The notes under the pieces were generated by a model, which worked only from the letters and a program-made list of their open reading frames with translations, had not been told where the DNA came from and made no database searches. Both the position numbers and the translations under genes were made by a program. Shown here one piece after another: positions 1 to 10,536 of a stretch of DNA of 64,000 bases. Each line of letters opens with the position of its first letter. The first letter of the stretch is position 1. The stretch lies in NCBI RefSeq assembly GCF_003086295.3, contig NC_092038.1, positions 128,491,518 through 128,555,517 on the forward strand. The letters run 5' to 3'. The stretch is from Arachis hypogaea (lineage: Eukaryota; Streptophyta; Magnoliopsida; Fabales; Fabaceae).

Positions 1-57
1 GAAGAGTAAGTTTCAAATAAAAATTGTTAATTTCAATGGTTGTTATTGAACTGCTTT

Positions 58-905
58 CTATTTAATGCAACAGCCCTGGCAAAGAACAATAGCAGCAAGC
101 CCAAGAACCTCTGGTGCAACAGCAATCAGAACAACAAGTATCTGTTAATGTGTAAGCATTAAATTCTTTAATATTACTTTTGTTTAGTATAATTTGGTTC
201 ACTATAGGTTTGGATTTTGGTTCACTATAAGTTTGGATTTTGGTTCACTATAATGATTAATGTCATTTCTGTTAAATATCATTGTTAAATATGATAATAG
301 TTTGGGATAATTATAGAAATATTTACTGTTTAATGCAGCAGACCTCTGAAACAGCAACAACAATCCTGTGAAGAACCAACAGCGCAACAATCTGAACAAG
401 AAGCACCTGTTGATGCGTAAGTTTTACTGCTTATATAAATACCGATAATGTTTACTACTTATACATGGTTTAATTATGGTTCATTTGAAACCAGAAATGA
501 ATGTGTTCTTGTCTTTGGACTCTCTTCTGTTTCTTATAGCTGCCCTCCAGAACCCAAAAAGCAAGGTGTTACGGGCTCTCTTACAAGTTCTGTTATTGAA
601 GAGTTTTTCAAGGATGCCGATGTCTATGAAGTTTCTGATGAAGAACAATCCAAAGAACCTCCGGTGGCACGACAATCAGAAAAAGAAACTCTAATCTTGT
701 CATCATTTGATAGGTATGTTACTTGCTTTTCTTTAATATCATTTTTGTTTAATATCATTTCGGTTCAATTTAAGTTTGGATTTAGGTTCACTATTCGTTT
801 GGATTTCGGTTCACTATAATGATTAAAATTAATTTTGTTTAATGTCATTGTTAAATATCTATCATCTTGCAGTGCTGCTCAACCTAGGGAAAGGGAAGAT
901 GAAAG
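58..905 (+). pseudogene. 5' exons of a decayed Ulp1-type gene carried by a Mutator-like element
   Basis: Three short exon-like pieces (about 66-152, 339-418 and 541-713) encode similar Gln/Glu-rich peptides (EPLVQQQSEQQ, EEPTAQQSEQE, EPPVARQSEKE). Each is followed by a GTAAG or GTATG donor. The introns after the first and third pieces are near copies, including the GGTTCACTATA words. A fourth exon starts near 873 after CTTGCAG and stops at 905, where a solo LTR is inserted; it resumes at 10537 in the same frame. The first piece has an in-frame TAG near 88. The assignment rests on continuity with the Ulp1 domain at 10.5-12.6 kb. The true start lies left of the window. Confidence 0.5.
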
Positions 906-3900
906 TGGAAAACGATCCAACACAAAACTCACCGGCAAGTGTACCGGGTTGCATCAAGTAATAATAACTCACATGAGTGAGGTCGATCCCACAGGGATTG
1001 AAGGATTGAGCAATTTTAGTTTAGTGGTTGATTTAGTCAAGCGAATCAAGTATTGGTTGAGGGGTTTGTAATTTGTAGAAACTAAATTGCATGAATTGTA
1101 AAGGAAGAGGGAAGAATTGCAGTAAATTAAAGAGAACAAGGGGGTAAAAGTGCTGAATCTTAAACAACAAGTAATTTAAATTGCAGAAGCTTAGATTGCA
1201 AGAAATGTACATGACTGAAACTTAAAGTGCAAGAAATGTAAATTGCTTGAATTATAAAAGGAATCGGGAATTGGGATTGCAGAATTTAAACAAGCAAAAC
1301 TAAATTGCAATAAACAAAAAGGCAAAAGATGAATTGAATTGAAGTAGATCTCAAACAGAAGAGTAAAATGCTTTGAGAAATAAAACAGAAAATGACTTGT
1401 GCTTAATTGCAGCAAATTAAAAGAGGTTGAAGATCTCAGGAGTGGAAGAGACTAGAAAACAAGTCTAGATCTCAAATCTTTCCTTGATCCAACAAGAACA
1501 ATTGCAACAGAAATAAAGAAAAGTAAATTGCAGAAAGAGTAGAAGAATGAAGCAGTAAACAGAAATGGAAATTCAATTATGCAGAGAAAGTAAACAAGAG
1601 ATCTCAAGGTGAGATTGAAACAGAAATTCTTCAATTCTCCACCCAAGATCCAAAGCAAGAAAATTAAAGAGTGCTCAAGCAAGAACAAAGAAGAAGAGAG
1701 ATCAATTCTCCTTCCCAATTCTCCAAGAACTCAGCTCCAAATTACAAACTAAAAGAAAATTTAAAAGTAAGTAAAAGGTGTGTAAAAAAAAGAAGGTTCC
1801 AAAAAGTTTTTTTTTCTTTCTAAATTAAACTAGCTTTTATTTATACACTTTCTATTCTTGGATTTTAGAATTTGGATGGACTCTCAAATTTGGTGAAGAA
1901 ATGAATTAAATTGGATTTTTAGTGAATTTTTGGCCCAAGTGCACCTTCCAGGGGCAAGCTCAGTTCAAATACCAAACTGAGCGCCCAACTTGCATTGCTT
2001 GTCAATTTTGGTCCCTTGGTGTGTCAAAGTTGTGCGCCAAAGTGTGGGGAGCTTGGGGAGAGTAGCGCTCAGTTGGGAAAACCAACTGAGCTCTCCATGT
2101 GTGCCTTGCTCTTGTCTTCAAGGTCCCAGGTTCAACTCTTGGTGGAAGCAAGTGGAGGCTATTTTTCTTGGAAGAGTTGGACGCTCCTCCCTTGCTTTTC
2201 ATGAAGTTTCCTGGTTCGAACCTTGGGAGAGCCATCTTGGCTCATTTTCTTTGCATTAAAAGTAGCGCTTCTCCCTTGTCTTGCATGAGCTCCCAGGTTC
2301 GAATCCTAGCCAATTCACTTTGACTTAATTTCCTTGCAAGCTAAGTAGCGTGTGGTTCCATGTTCGATCCTTGGGTGAAGCATTTTGGCTATTTTCTCTT
2401 ATTTTCCTTGCAAGGAGCGTTCCTTGCTCTTCTTTGGGTCATGAGTTCGACACCTTGAGGTTTCACTCCTTGGAATTGCATCTTGAATTAATTTTGAGAA
2501 GTCCCCGATAAAGCTCACTTAGGTAGCGTTTGTTTGCGAGACAGAGACAGAGAGACAGAGACCAAGAGACAGAGACAGAAATAAGTATAGTATTGTGTTT
2601 GGTGTAATGGTGTACAAGACTGAGTTATGTCTTAGTATCGTGTTTGGTTTGAAGTAAAAGATGAAGACTAAATTTATGAACTTACTAAAATGCCCCTTTA
2701 ATTTCAGCAAAAACCCTAACCCCCCCAAAAACAATTTCATTTTCGATAGTGGCAAACCCTCACCCCCTTTCTCCTCTCAGCCACCGTTCCTGCTGTCCTC
2801 TTCCGGCAACATAGGTTGGAGCCTGACCCGCGGCCACTTGGACCTCAGGTTTTCAGCCTTTTTTGGTCGGATCGACGAAGGCCCCTCGGCAGTGATCCCT
2901 GGTTCGACTTGGTGGACCCGTTAGTGACCCCTGTTTTGTGACGCCACTGCGGAATCGATCTTTGTGGGTGTGCGTCGCCACGGTGCCGGATCTGTGCCTC
3001 TGTTCATCGCCGTTTGTGAGGTAACGTTTGTTTGCATTGCTGTCTTTTTTGTTTTGCTCCTTTCTCAAAAACCTTAATTAGTTCATCTTTAATTTCAGCT
3101 TCTCTGTTCAGACCTCTCAACCGTTTGCCGAACATAGAATTGAATTTAGAATTTAAAATATTGAGTGAAGGCATTTCACAGGAATTGCTGTCAATAATTG
3201 CTCATATTTGTCTTCCAATGGTATTTCGTTTATGTATGTTCTACTGTGAAATTGTAATTCTGCTGGCGAATATTTTCTCTGCTGAAAAGAGAAGTGAGCT
3301 TAATTAAGCAGGTATCTGTTCCAGCAACTATCTAAAATTTAACCTTTTATCAATTAAATAACCTGTTCAATTTGAGTTATCCATTTATTTATCCACTTAA
3401 CCATCTTTCTGCTTTAATCACTCATAATAAAGTGTTTATATGTACTCAAATTTTGTTATTTGAACTTTGCCAAGTAAGAGGTGACACAGTTAACACTTGA
3501 TATGCAAGTTATCATAGAATTTTCCTGGTAATTGTTTGCGAGATGTTTGTCACGAAACTAGTTGTAAGGCCGTTTTGCTGTAGTTGAAAGATCCTCCTAA
3601 GATGTATCCTATAGTTGGTTCGCTAGGTTCATTTTATTGTCTTGCAATTTAATGCAATTCAGATTAGGAGCTGTTTTGTGACCATACTCTACTACTAAGT
3701 GTAGTAGCAACTAATTTAGCTAGCAAATGCACTAAGCACACTTGTTCCTAGAAAATGCACTAAGCACACTTGATTTTCTCTCTGCAACTAATTTGTGGTT
3801 TCAATGAATTTGTCCCTTTTGCTTCCTAACAATGGTTTGTAGTGCAGTTGTTAGAAACAGGCTTTTTGTGTCTGCCTGTGTATTAATTTGTTATTGTATA

Positions 3901-4395
3901 TGGTTGAGAGGGTTTATGCAAACTATTATATATACAAAATTTATATACGTTGTAATTGCGCAAAGTGGAAATCTTTTGGGGAATAATGACATATCCTTCT
4001 ACACAGAAATTGTTCATTTCTTCTTATCTGATATTCATCCTAACTAGTTGACCATTTATAATATTCTTATAATGTAATCTCCTGTTTGTGAATTGCAAAT
4101 GAGTTAACAATTTCTGAATCAGTGTAACCTGCAATACAAGTCTACAGCAGTTTTGATGATATACTATGTCTAGATGCTCAAACTATTCTAAGAAACTTTC
4201 CTTTTGTTTTAAAAAAAATGAGAAGAACTGGTACAGAGACATGATTGCAACCAAATTTTTTTTTTACATTTCTGCATTTGTTTCGGTTGAATCATCATTG
4301 GTTGTTTCATATATGAATCCTCTTCTTCTTTTATGTGTTGTGTGTACTACATTAAAATTGTTTGAGTTACTGTTAAATTTGTAGGGTGGTTAACA

Positions 4396-4551
4396 ATGGC
4401 TTCCTCAAGTCGAAGATCAACAAGTGGTACGTACGGCAGCGGGAACATAACGGGAGACCGTTTTTGTGAGTGTGGGTTAAGAGCACCGTTACAAGTTTCG
4501 AATAGCGTGGCCAACCCGAGTAGAAAGTATTACGCGTGTCCAACAAGGTGA
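4396..4551 (+). CDS. GRF-type zinc-finger reading frame inside the Harbinger element, interrupted by TGA
   Basis: An ATG at 4396 follows a TTTGTAG acceptor-like site. It opens a Ser/Thr-rich start (MASSSRRSTSGTYG) and then CECGLRAPLQVS and YYACPTR, the first half of a GRF-type zinc finger (Cys-X-Cys, then Cys). TGA at 4549-4551 ends the frame. In the same frame just beyond are CGWFRWAG residues, the expected last Cys and aromatic segment, up to a stop near 4646. So the domain was probably complete and is broken by one codon, or an intron boundary is missed here. GRF fingers bind nucleic acids in other proteins; the role here is unknown. It points away from the two minus-strand transposon genes. 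Confidence 0.5.
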   Translation: MASSSRRSTSGTYGSGNITGDRFCECGLRAPLQVSNSVANPSRKYYACPTR

Positions 4552-5326
4552 TGTGGATGGTTTAGATGGGCAGGCCTAAATATCCAGCCTTCTGACTCCG
4601 GAGATGATCGATCTTCTCAGCTTAACTTTAATTTTAAGACGAGCGAATGAGTGGAAAAACTTCATTCTGATGTTGTGTATCTGAAGTTTCTAATGTGCGG
4701 TCAACTTGTTGTCTCCGTTTTTTGTGTTTTGTTGATCATTGTTGTGTTGTGTAAGTTGTAGTATGGCCTTTGAACAAGATGTGAATAACAGTAGCACATA
4801 TTTGGTATAAAAGATGGAAGGAATTCATATTTTGAACCAATATTGTCTCAAGGCCATTTTTGCCTGTGAGAGAAATTTTACCTTTGTTTGTATAAGTGGA
4901 TATGTATGTTTACACTCATGATGTAGTTTTGATGAAGTCATTTGGCTGCCAAATGTATCAACATGTTGCCTATGTGTGTGTTATAAAACACTATTTCTGT
5001 TAAAAAGAATTGAAACAGAATTATTAGACTTACTAGGAAGAAATCTTTGTAAGTTAAATCCTAATACAAATTAATATAACCGGAAAATGGAGGAACTTGT
5101 TAAGCTTGATAATCAACCACCAAAGTATTCATCCAAAAAAGATCAAAACAAAGGAAATTCCATAGTTAAGGAACCAAAACATAGCAACACACAGAGGGTA
5201 CCAAAGTTTTTCCGTGCTAAACATAACAATGTTCTTAAATCCTAAGACCCAACCTCCAAAAAGTTAACACCCTTAACCAAGCTTATACCAGAACCCAATG
5301 TTAATAAATTTAACTAGTCTTGAACT

Positions 5327-6716
5327 TCATATAATGGAACGCACAAGCGCAATCATTTGCGAATCTGACAAGCCCCAGAAATGTGCATACACATTAGGAC
5401 TCTCGGCAAACTTCAGAATCGCCCTCACCACATCGTCATCACCGAATCCAAGTTGTGTGAGCTTCTCGCCAACCTTCCACTTCTCGTTCACACCAACAAT
5501 GGCATCAGCTATCAGCTGGGCATTCTTTCGCTGGTCAGTCGATGATTGCTGAATCTGATCGGCCATCCTCTCGAGTAAGTCAACTTGTTTTCTCTTCCTC
5601 CCACATAGCCTTGTGCTTCCCGCGGTCGCACCGGCCTCAGAATGTGATGCTTGTCCTTGCATTGCTGAAACTCCCTCTTGGTCTGGAGGTGGAGACATCT
5701 CAGACTGATCAAATCCAGCAGCAGTGTCGTCTGTCTCCTCGTTAACCTGTTCCTCCGCATCGAAGCCACTAACGGCCCCGGCTCCCGTGGCTCTATCCCT
5801 GCCAAATATACCTTCCAGCCGGTGAAATAAAGGAAATGGCTTGCCAGGAGTGTAGAACTTGGTCGGATGTGCCTGCAAAACATGTACAACGGAATCAGTA
5901 ATGTTCAGAAAATAACACAATTCCAGATAATCAAACTCGTCAAACAATACATGCGTAGTAATAACGAATCCGAATTAGTGGTGATTTGGGGTTCAATACA
6001 TGAGTAGTTAGAATAAAAAAATCTGAATTAGTGGTCATTAGTGGTCTCTGCTTCATAACCTATTTAGAGACTACGATGTTAGAATAAAAAATCATAATCA
6101 TGTCTTGCTGTTCTGCTATCTGATTAATTCTTTTGTAGTCAATGCTATTGCTGAAGAAGCATTTTTTAAAAGAAAAAGAAAAAAAATCTAGATTGTAATG
6201 CTCTTAAGTTCACTGGTAACTAGGATCCTATCATGTCAAATTTCAATTCAAATAGCGAAATGCTAAAACAGAGCAATCCTAAAGGTGAAAAATTTCACCC
6301 AAATAATCATGATTGATTAAATTATAACCCAATTACTCAAACAGATTTATCAAGTAGCACAAAATGGCAACCACCCAATGGAATTCCTCAAACACACGCA
6401 CCTTCAACCAAGCATCAAGGACGTCTTTGCTGTCAACCTCTACACATTCTTTCTCGTTGTTCCATCCGAATCCGCTACAAGCAAGCATATCAGCGGCGTA
6501 CTGGTACTTCTCCTTGAGCCGCTTGTGCTTATTCTTGCAATGCTTCGTGGTCAGTGTACAACCAGGGAAAGCCTCCAACATCTTCAAAGCCAGCTTCTCG
6601 AATGTTCCCGGTTTAAACTGCCCACAGTCAGCCCTCTGACCGTCAACGACAAACTCCTCCATGGAGCCAACAAAGGCCAGTGTCTCTTCATCACTCCACA
6701 TTCGCTTGTTCTCCAT
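5327..6716 (-). CDS. Myb/SANT-like DNA-binding protein of the Harbinger element
   Basis: Two exons are inferred: 6716 to 6402 (donor GTGCGTG) and 5872 to 5327 (acceptor TTTTGCAG), giving about 286 residues. Exon 1 starts MENKRMWSDEETLAFVGSM and holds a trihelix/Myb-SANT-like domain with the conserved Trp, the GTFEKLALKM helix and KHCKNKHKRLKEKY, as in L10-interacting-MYB-like proteins. Exon 2 opens AHPTKFYTPGKPFPLF, typical of this family, then a low-complexity acidic linker, a basic GRKRKQVDLLERMADQI segment and a C-terminal helical part. PIF/Harbinger elements usually encode such a protein, which acts with the transposase for DNA binding and nuclear import. No internal stop is seen. Confidence 0.85.
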
Positions 6717-7080
6717 TTCTTGCTAGCAACATTAAGATAATAAAAACCCTACATTAATGACGTAAGTTACAATAACATTAATTAGCCAATGTAATAAAGT
6801 AGGTCATCAAAAATTACGAATGGAGTAGCAAAGAATTACACTACAAACAAAATTAGTAAAGCTGGTCTTTACCGTAAGAGATGAAATAAGGAAAAAATAG
6901 TCAAGTAGTTCAATTATTAAAACACTGGTCGTTGCCACGACAAATGGAAATAAAACAGCAAACAATATCACAAATACGCAGTAGCCGAAAATTAAATGAT
7001 GTGCTGTTACAATGTCTCGACACTCTACTATTCATACAAATTAACTTGCCGCCATTACAACATCCCTAAACCACACAACA

Positions 7081-8459
7081 CTACTCTGTACGACTTGCAC
7101 GCCACTCTTCATACATCTCATTTGCTATGTTGTCACGCCAGTGACTCCACTCGTTCGTGTTTTCGACCACCTCGATCAATCCATGTTGTTCCTCGTCTCC
7201 ATCGGGCGTAAATTCATCCAATATGCTACCTTCCTCCTCCGGATCCATCTCCATACTCTTTCTAATGAAATTTTGCAGCAAACAACAGGCAATAATTATC
7301 TGAAATTGTGTCTTTACGGGATAAAAGCTAGGGCTCCTTAAGATGGACCACCTCTTCTTCAGCAAACCAAAGCATCGCTCAATGATATTCCTTGCAGAAG
7401 AGTGTACCCGGTTAAAATATTCTTGGTAGTTGCCCGGTGCACGTGCTCCTTGGGCCCACTCTCTTACATGATATCGAGTCCCTTTATACGGTGCAAGAAA
7501 CCCCGGACCATTTGTGTAGCCGGCATCAACTAAATAGTAATTATCTATGCACAAATAGCGCAAACAACGTAAGACGATGGCTATCATGAACTCAATCTAG
7601 TTGTATATACTTAACTTTAGAGATGGCAGAATTACCGTGGGGTATCTTAAGACTATTACGATGAGTTATTGCATCTCGAAGTACCCGTGAATCAGATGAC
7701 GAACCCTCCCATCCACTGAGTACGTAGACAAAACCCATCTCCCGGTTACACACTCCTAAGACATTCATGCAGATTTTACCCTTTCTTGTGCGGTACCTTG
7801 CCTTCTCAGACTCGGGGACTGTCACCTCTATATAAGTGCCATCTAATGCTCCCAAGCAACCCTACCATCCATAGAAAGCTATGATATTCAGATAGAGAAT
7901 CCATCAGATAAACATGAATCATAGAGAACATCGAATAAGCTCTACCTTAAACCTTCGCCATATGGGGTCAACACAGTCCTCGGCAACTGGTGTAGCCTTC
8001 GCGAACAACATCCCTTGAATCCGTATTACAGCCTTCAAAACTTTATTAAAATACTTACTAACTGTCTCGCCGGACCTACAAAATCTAACCTGTAGACTAC
8101 GATTTTTTCTTGTGATGCGCTAAGATAATTAAGAAGGTCGCAACCTGCTCCGGCAGGCTTACATGACCATCCTCTGTAAGTCCGCCCTGAACTTGGAGCA
8201 ACTCACACAAGTTAGCAAAGGCATTTGTGTTCATTCTCAACTCCCAGATACAATTCCTATCACCCTCACCAACAATATGCTCTAAAGCCTCACGTCTAAT
8301 TCTACTATTCATTCTTCCGCCTAACGATAGTTGGCTACTAGTTCTATCCCTAAAGTAAACAAACAGCGTAAGCACAAAGAACAACATTCTTTCTTCATGG
8401 TTGGATCTCATCTCTTCATAAAAAGATACGCATCGCTTAATAATTTCTGACCGCTCCAT
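7081..8459 (-). CDS. PIF/Harbinger DDE transposase (HARBI1-like nuclease), one-base frameshift in exon 1
   Basis: Three exons are inferred: 8459-7946, 7861-7636 and 7544-7081. The N-terminal part ([17 protein letters not shown]) carries the helix-turn-helix-like region. The catalytic region has [11 protein letters not shown] (first Asp), then [10 protein letters not shown] (second Asp region) and [14 protein letters not shown] (catalytic Glu). The tail ends EEWRASRTE. In exon 1, near 8097-8105, an A6 run puts the frame into TAG; with five A's the frame would read on into [16 protein letters not shown]. The copy is therefore inactive by one base, or the run is miscalled. Everything else is open. 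It lies beside the Myb/SANT gene on the same strand. Confidence 0.88.
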
Positions 8460-9535
8460 TTCTTCCTAGCAAAATCGTTACAAAAAAAACATAAACTTTC
8501 CAAAGAACTCTTACACAACTTCAGAATTTTCATTACAATTTATTTATTAATAACATTATTTCATCCAAACAAATGCTTACCATATATTTTTATTAACTTA
8601 AAAAATATGAAACACACAAAACTTTAAAGGGAGTATGGAGTTTGGACTTTGGCATTTTTATGAAAACCAAGGTTAACAACAAAGCAGTGTAAGTCTCTAA
8701 ATTAGGTTAACTCCCTTCTCCCTTTACCTTATGCTTATCCTTATACTTAGCTGTGACAAAAGAAAATTTTATTTTGACATTTTCAAAAGTAAGGTTATCA
8801 TTTAACAATGAGTCAAAGAGTAATTAAAGATGTGGTTATTTGATTTCCGGTAGCAAAGTATAACAAGACAAGAATGTTAACAGAAATATGCAAGCGTGCA
8901 ATCCCTTTGCGGATTCAGAAACAAGGGCATCATCTAAATCTGTATGTATCAATTACAAAACCTAAGCTCAAGCTTAGTAACATTGTCAATTCAACAATTA
9001 ATTTCATTTCGTACCAAACTACAAACATAGTATCAGATTCAGAAAAAATAAACACATTATAAACATAGACACAACTACAAACATTGTATCAGATTCAGTT
9101 ACATCAACTGTCACAAACTATGAATACCTTAATTACAACATAAAAAATGGATTCTGTTTGTCATATAGAACTGTAACAAATTAACAAAGTAGACTGTCTT
9201 TCAGCTGCATTCATGAATTAAATAAATAATCAACAAATGAATAAATTCGAATAGACCATGCAATTTGTCGTGGTTAACCTTCTACACATCTTGTTTGAAT
9301 GTATAATCTTCTATGTTCAATTCTTAATCTGCTTTTTTCAGTACCCCTTAACAGTAACTAAAGCATACATTCCACTTCAACTTTCTTCTCCCACTTCCCA
9401 AACCCAGTAAACCAAAAACAGAGCATAATCCACAAAATAAATTACACCCAAACCTCTTCATACAAACTGCATCCCACACCAAATGAAGTAACAAGAACCC
9501 AGATCACAGACAGGGAGCTTTACTAACCTGGATAA
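8460..9535. other. Upstream non-coding part of the Harbinger transposase
   Basis: AT-rich sequence upstream of the minus-strand transposase. No reading frame with recognisable content was seen. It probably contains the transposase promoter and leader. Confidence 0.5.
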
Positions 9536-10536
9536 TGGAAACTGTGCTCGCAACAACTCTCAGATGGCCTCCACACCGACACGGCAGGTTCTCTCTTGTA
9601 GCTTCGTCGGACCACAAAATCTGTGAGCAAGCGAGAAGATGTCAGAAATGGAGGCCTCGAAAGGGGAGGTTGGAAGTGCCAATCGCTTACCTTCAACTGG
9701 TTAGGCCGGCGAGCTGGACGGACCTTTGGCTATGGACGCCGAGCAGGACCTCTTTCAAGCAACAAGGAGAAGATGTATCGAGGGGCTGTTATAAACTCAA
9801 GCCCTAATTTCAGATTGGGAAAGGATAATGTTGGAATTAGATAATTACATTAGGGGTATTTTAGTGATAAAATAATTAGTTGAAGTTCTGTCTCTGTCCC
9901 AATCTCTAGTGTCCCCAATTTTTTGAAGCACTGAAATACTCAAATTATTAAGACAGAGACACAATTTTTAGTGCTAGTCTCTACCTCAACAAACACAATA
10001 CTGAGACCCTGTCCTCCAGTATCAGTTCTAGTCTCTGCAAACAAACACTACCTTAGTGAACTGAGCTTTATGTTATTTCCTTGCTTTCTTTAGTACTCAG
10101 TTCACTAAGTGAACTGAGCTTTGTATCTTGCCTTCTCCTTTTATTCCTTGTGAAGCTCAGCTCATTTTCCCAACTTAGCCTTCCTTCTTCCTCAATGTTG
10201 CCACACTTTTTCTTTCCTTGGGAACGCTTTTTGCTTCCTTTGGAACGTCCTTTATGCCACGCTTTTCTTCTTTTCTTCTTTCTTCACCTACAAGTAATCA
10301 AATCAACCAATCAAAGTATCCCCAAATTCACAAGGTTTATAAATCAATTAATTATCAATTAAATTTAGCTTAAACCTCATGATTTTGTATCAATTAAAGG
10401 GTGGTTGATTGATTCAAAGGAACCATGCAATTCCACTCCAAATTACTAACTTATAATGCAAGAAAGTGCATAAAAACTAGTGAAACAAGTGAAATTAGCT
10501 TGAAAAATAGGTATATGATGACTTGTCATCAGAAAG

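Larger units (their letters stand above)
2522..10052. mobile_element. PIF/Harbinger DNA transposon, complete, with TTA target duplication
   Basis: The left end reads GGTAGCGTTTGTTTGC. The right end, reverse-complemented, reads GGTAGTGTTTGTTTGC, one mismatch in 16; purine-rich GAGACAGAGAC-like sequence continues on both sides. The 3 bp target duplication TTA is at 2519-2521 and 10053-10055, as expected for PIF/Harbinger. Inside are a minus-strand DDE transposase (7081-8459), a minus-strand Myb/SANT protein (5327-6716) and a plus-strand GRF zinc-finger exon (4396-4551). The element is 7.5 kb and sits inside a solo LTR, so it is younger than that LTR's insertion. About 3040-4390, 4650-5320, 6720-7080 and 9850-10000 show no convincing coding sequence. 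Confidence 0.93.
906..10531 (-). mobile_element. Solo LTR (about 2.1 kb) split by a Harbinger insertion
   Basis: Read on the minus strand the element starts TGATGACAAGTCATC (ending at 10531) and finishes GTTTTCCA (at 906). It is flanked by the 5 bp target duplication GAAAG (901-905 and 10532-10536). Removing the Harbinger element and its extra TTA leaves about 2.09 kb with no internal coding region, as expected of a solo LTR left by LTR-LTR recombination. Near its 3' end (about 935-1010) is a block with GTGGGATCGACC and GGTACACTTGC words, also present in the solo LTR at 16.8-18.6 kb. Part 906-2521 also has the word 'gcgctcagttgggaaaaccaactgagc', a small inverted repeat. The size suggests Ty3-gypsy, but lineage is unproven. 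Confidence 0.85.

Noticed and set aside
2210..2310. GGTTCGAACC and GGTTCGAATCC words as tRNA T-loops
   Set aside because: They lie in a solo LTR, repeat several times without tRNA folds, and look like LTR-internal repeats.
2002..2323. Four overlapping open frames on both strands
   Set aside because: They lie inside the solo LTR, have no family features, and overlap one another on both strands.
5512..5889. 125-residue minus-strand frame and plus-strand frames at 5298-5745
   Set aside because: Shadows of the Myb/SANT exon, which has the conserved family residues.
9535..9844. Plus-strand frames of 90 and 73 residues near the Harbinger right end
   Set aside because: No domain, basic and compositionally odd; probably non-coding leader or promoter of the minus-strand genes.
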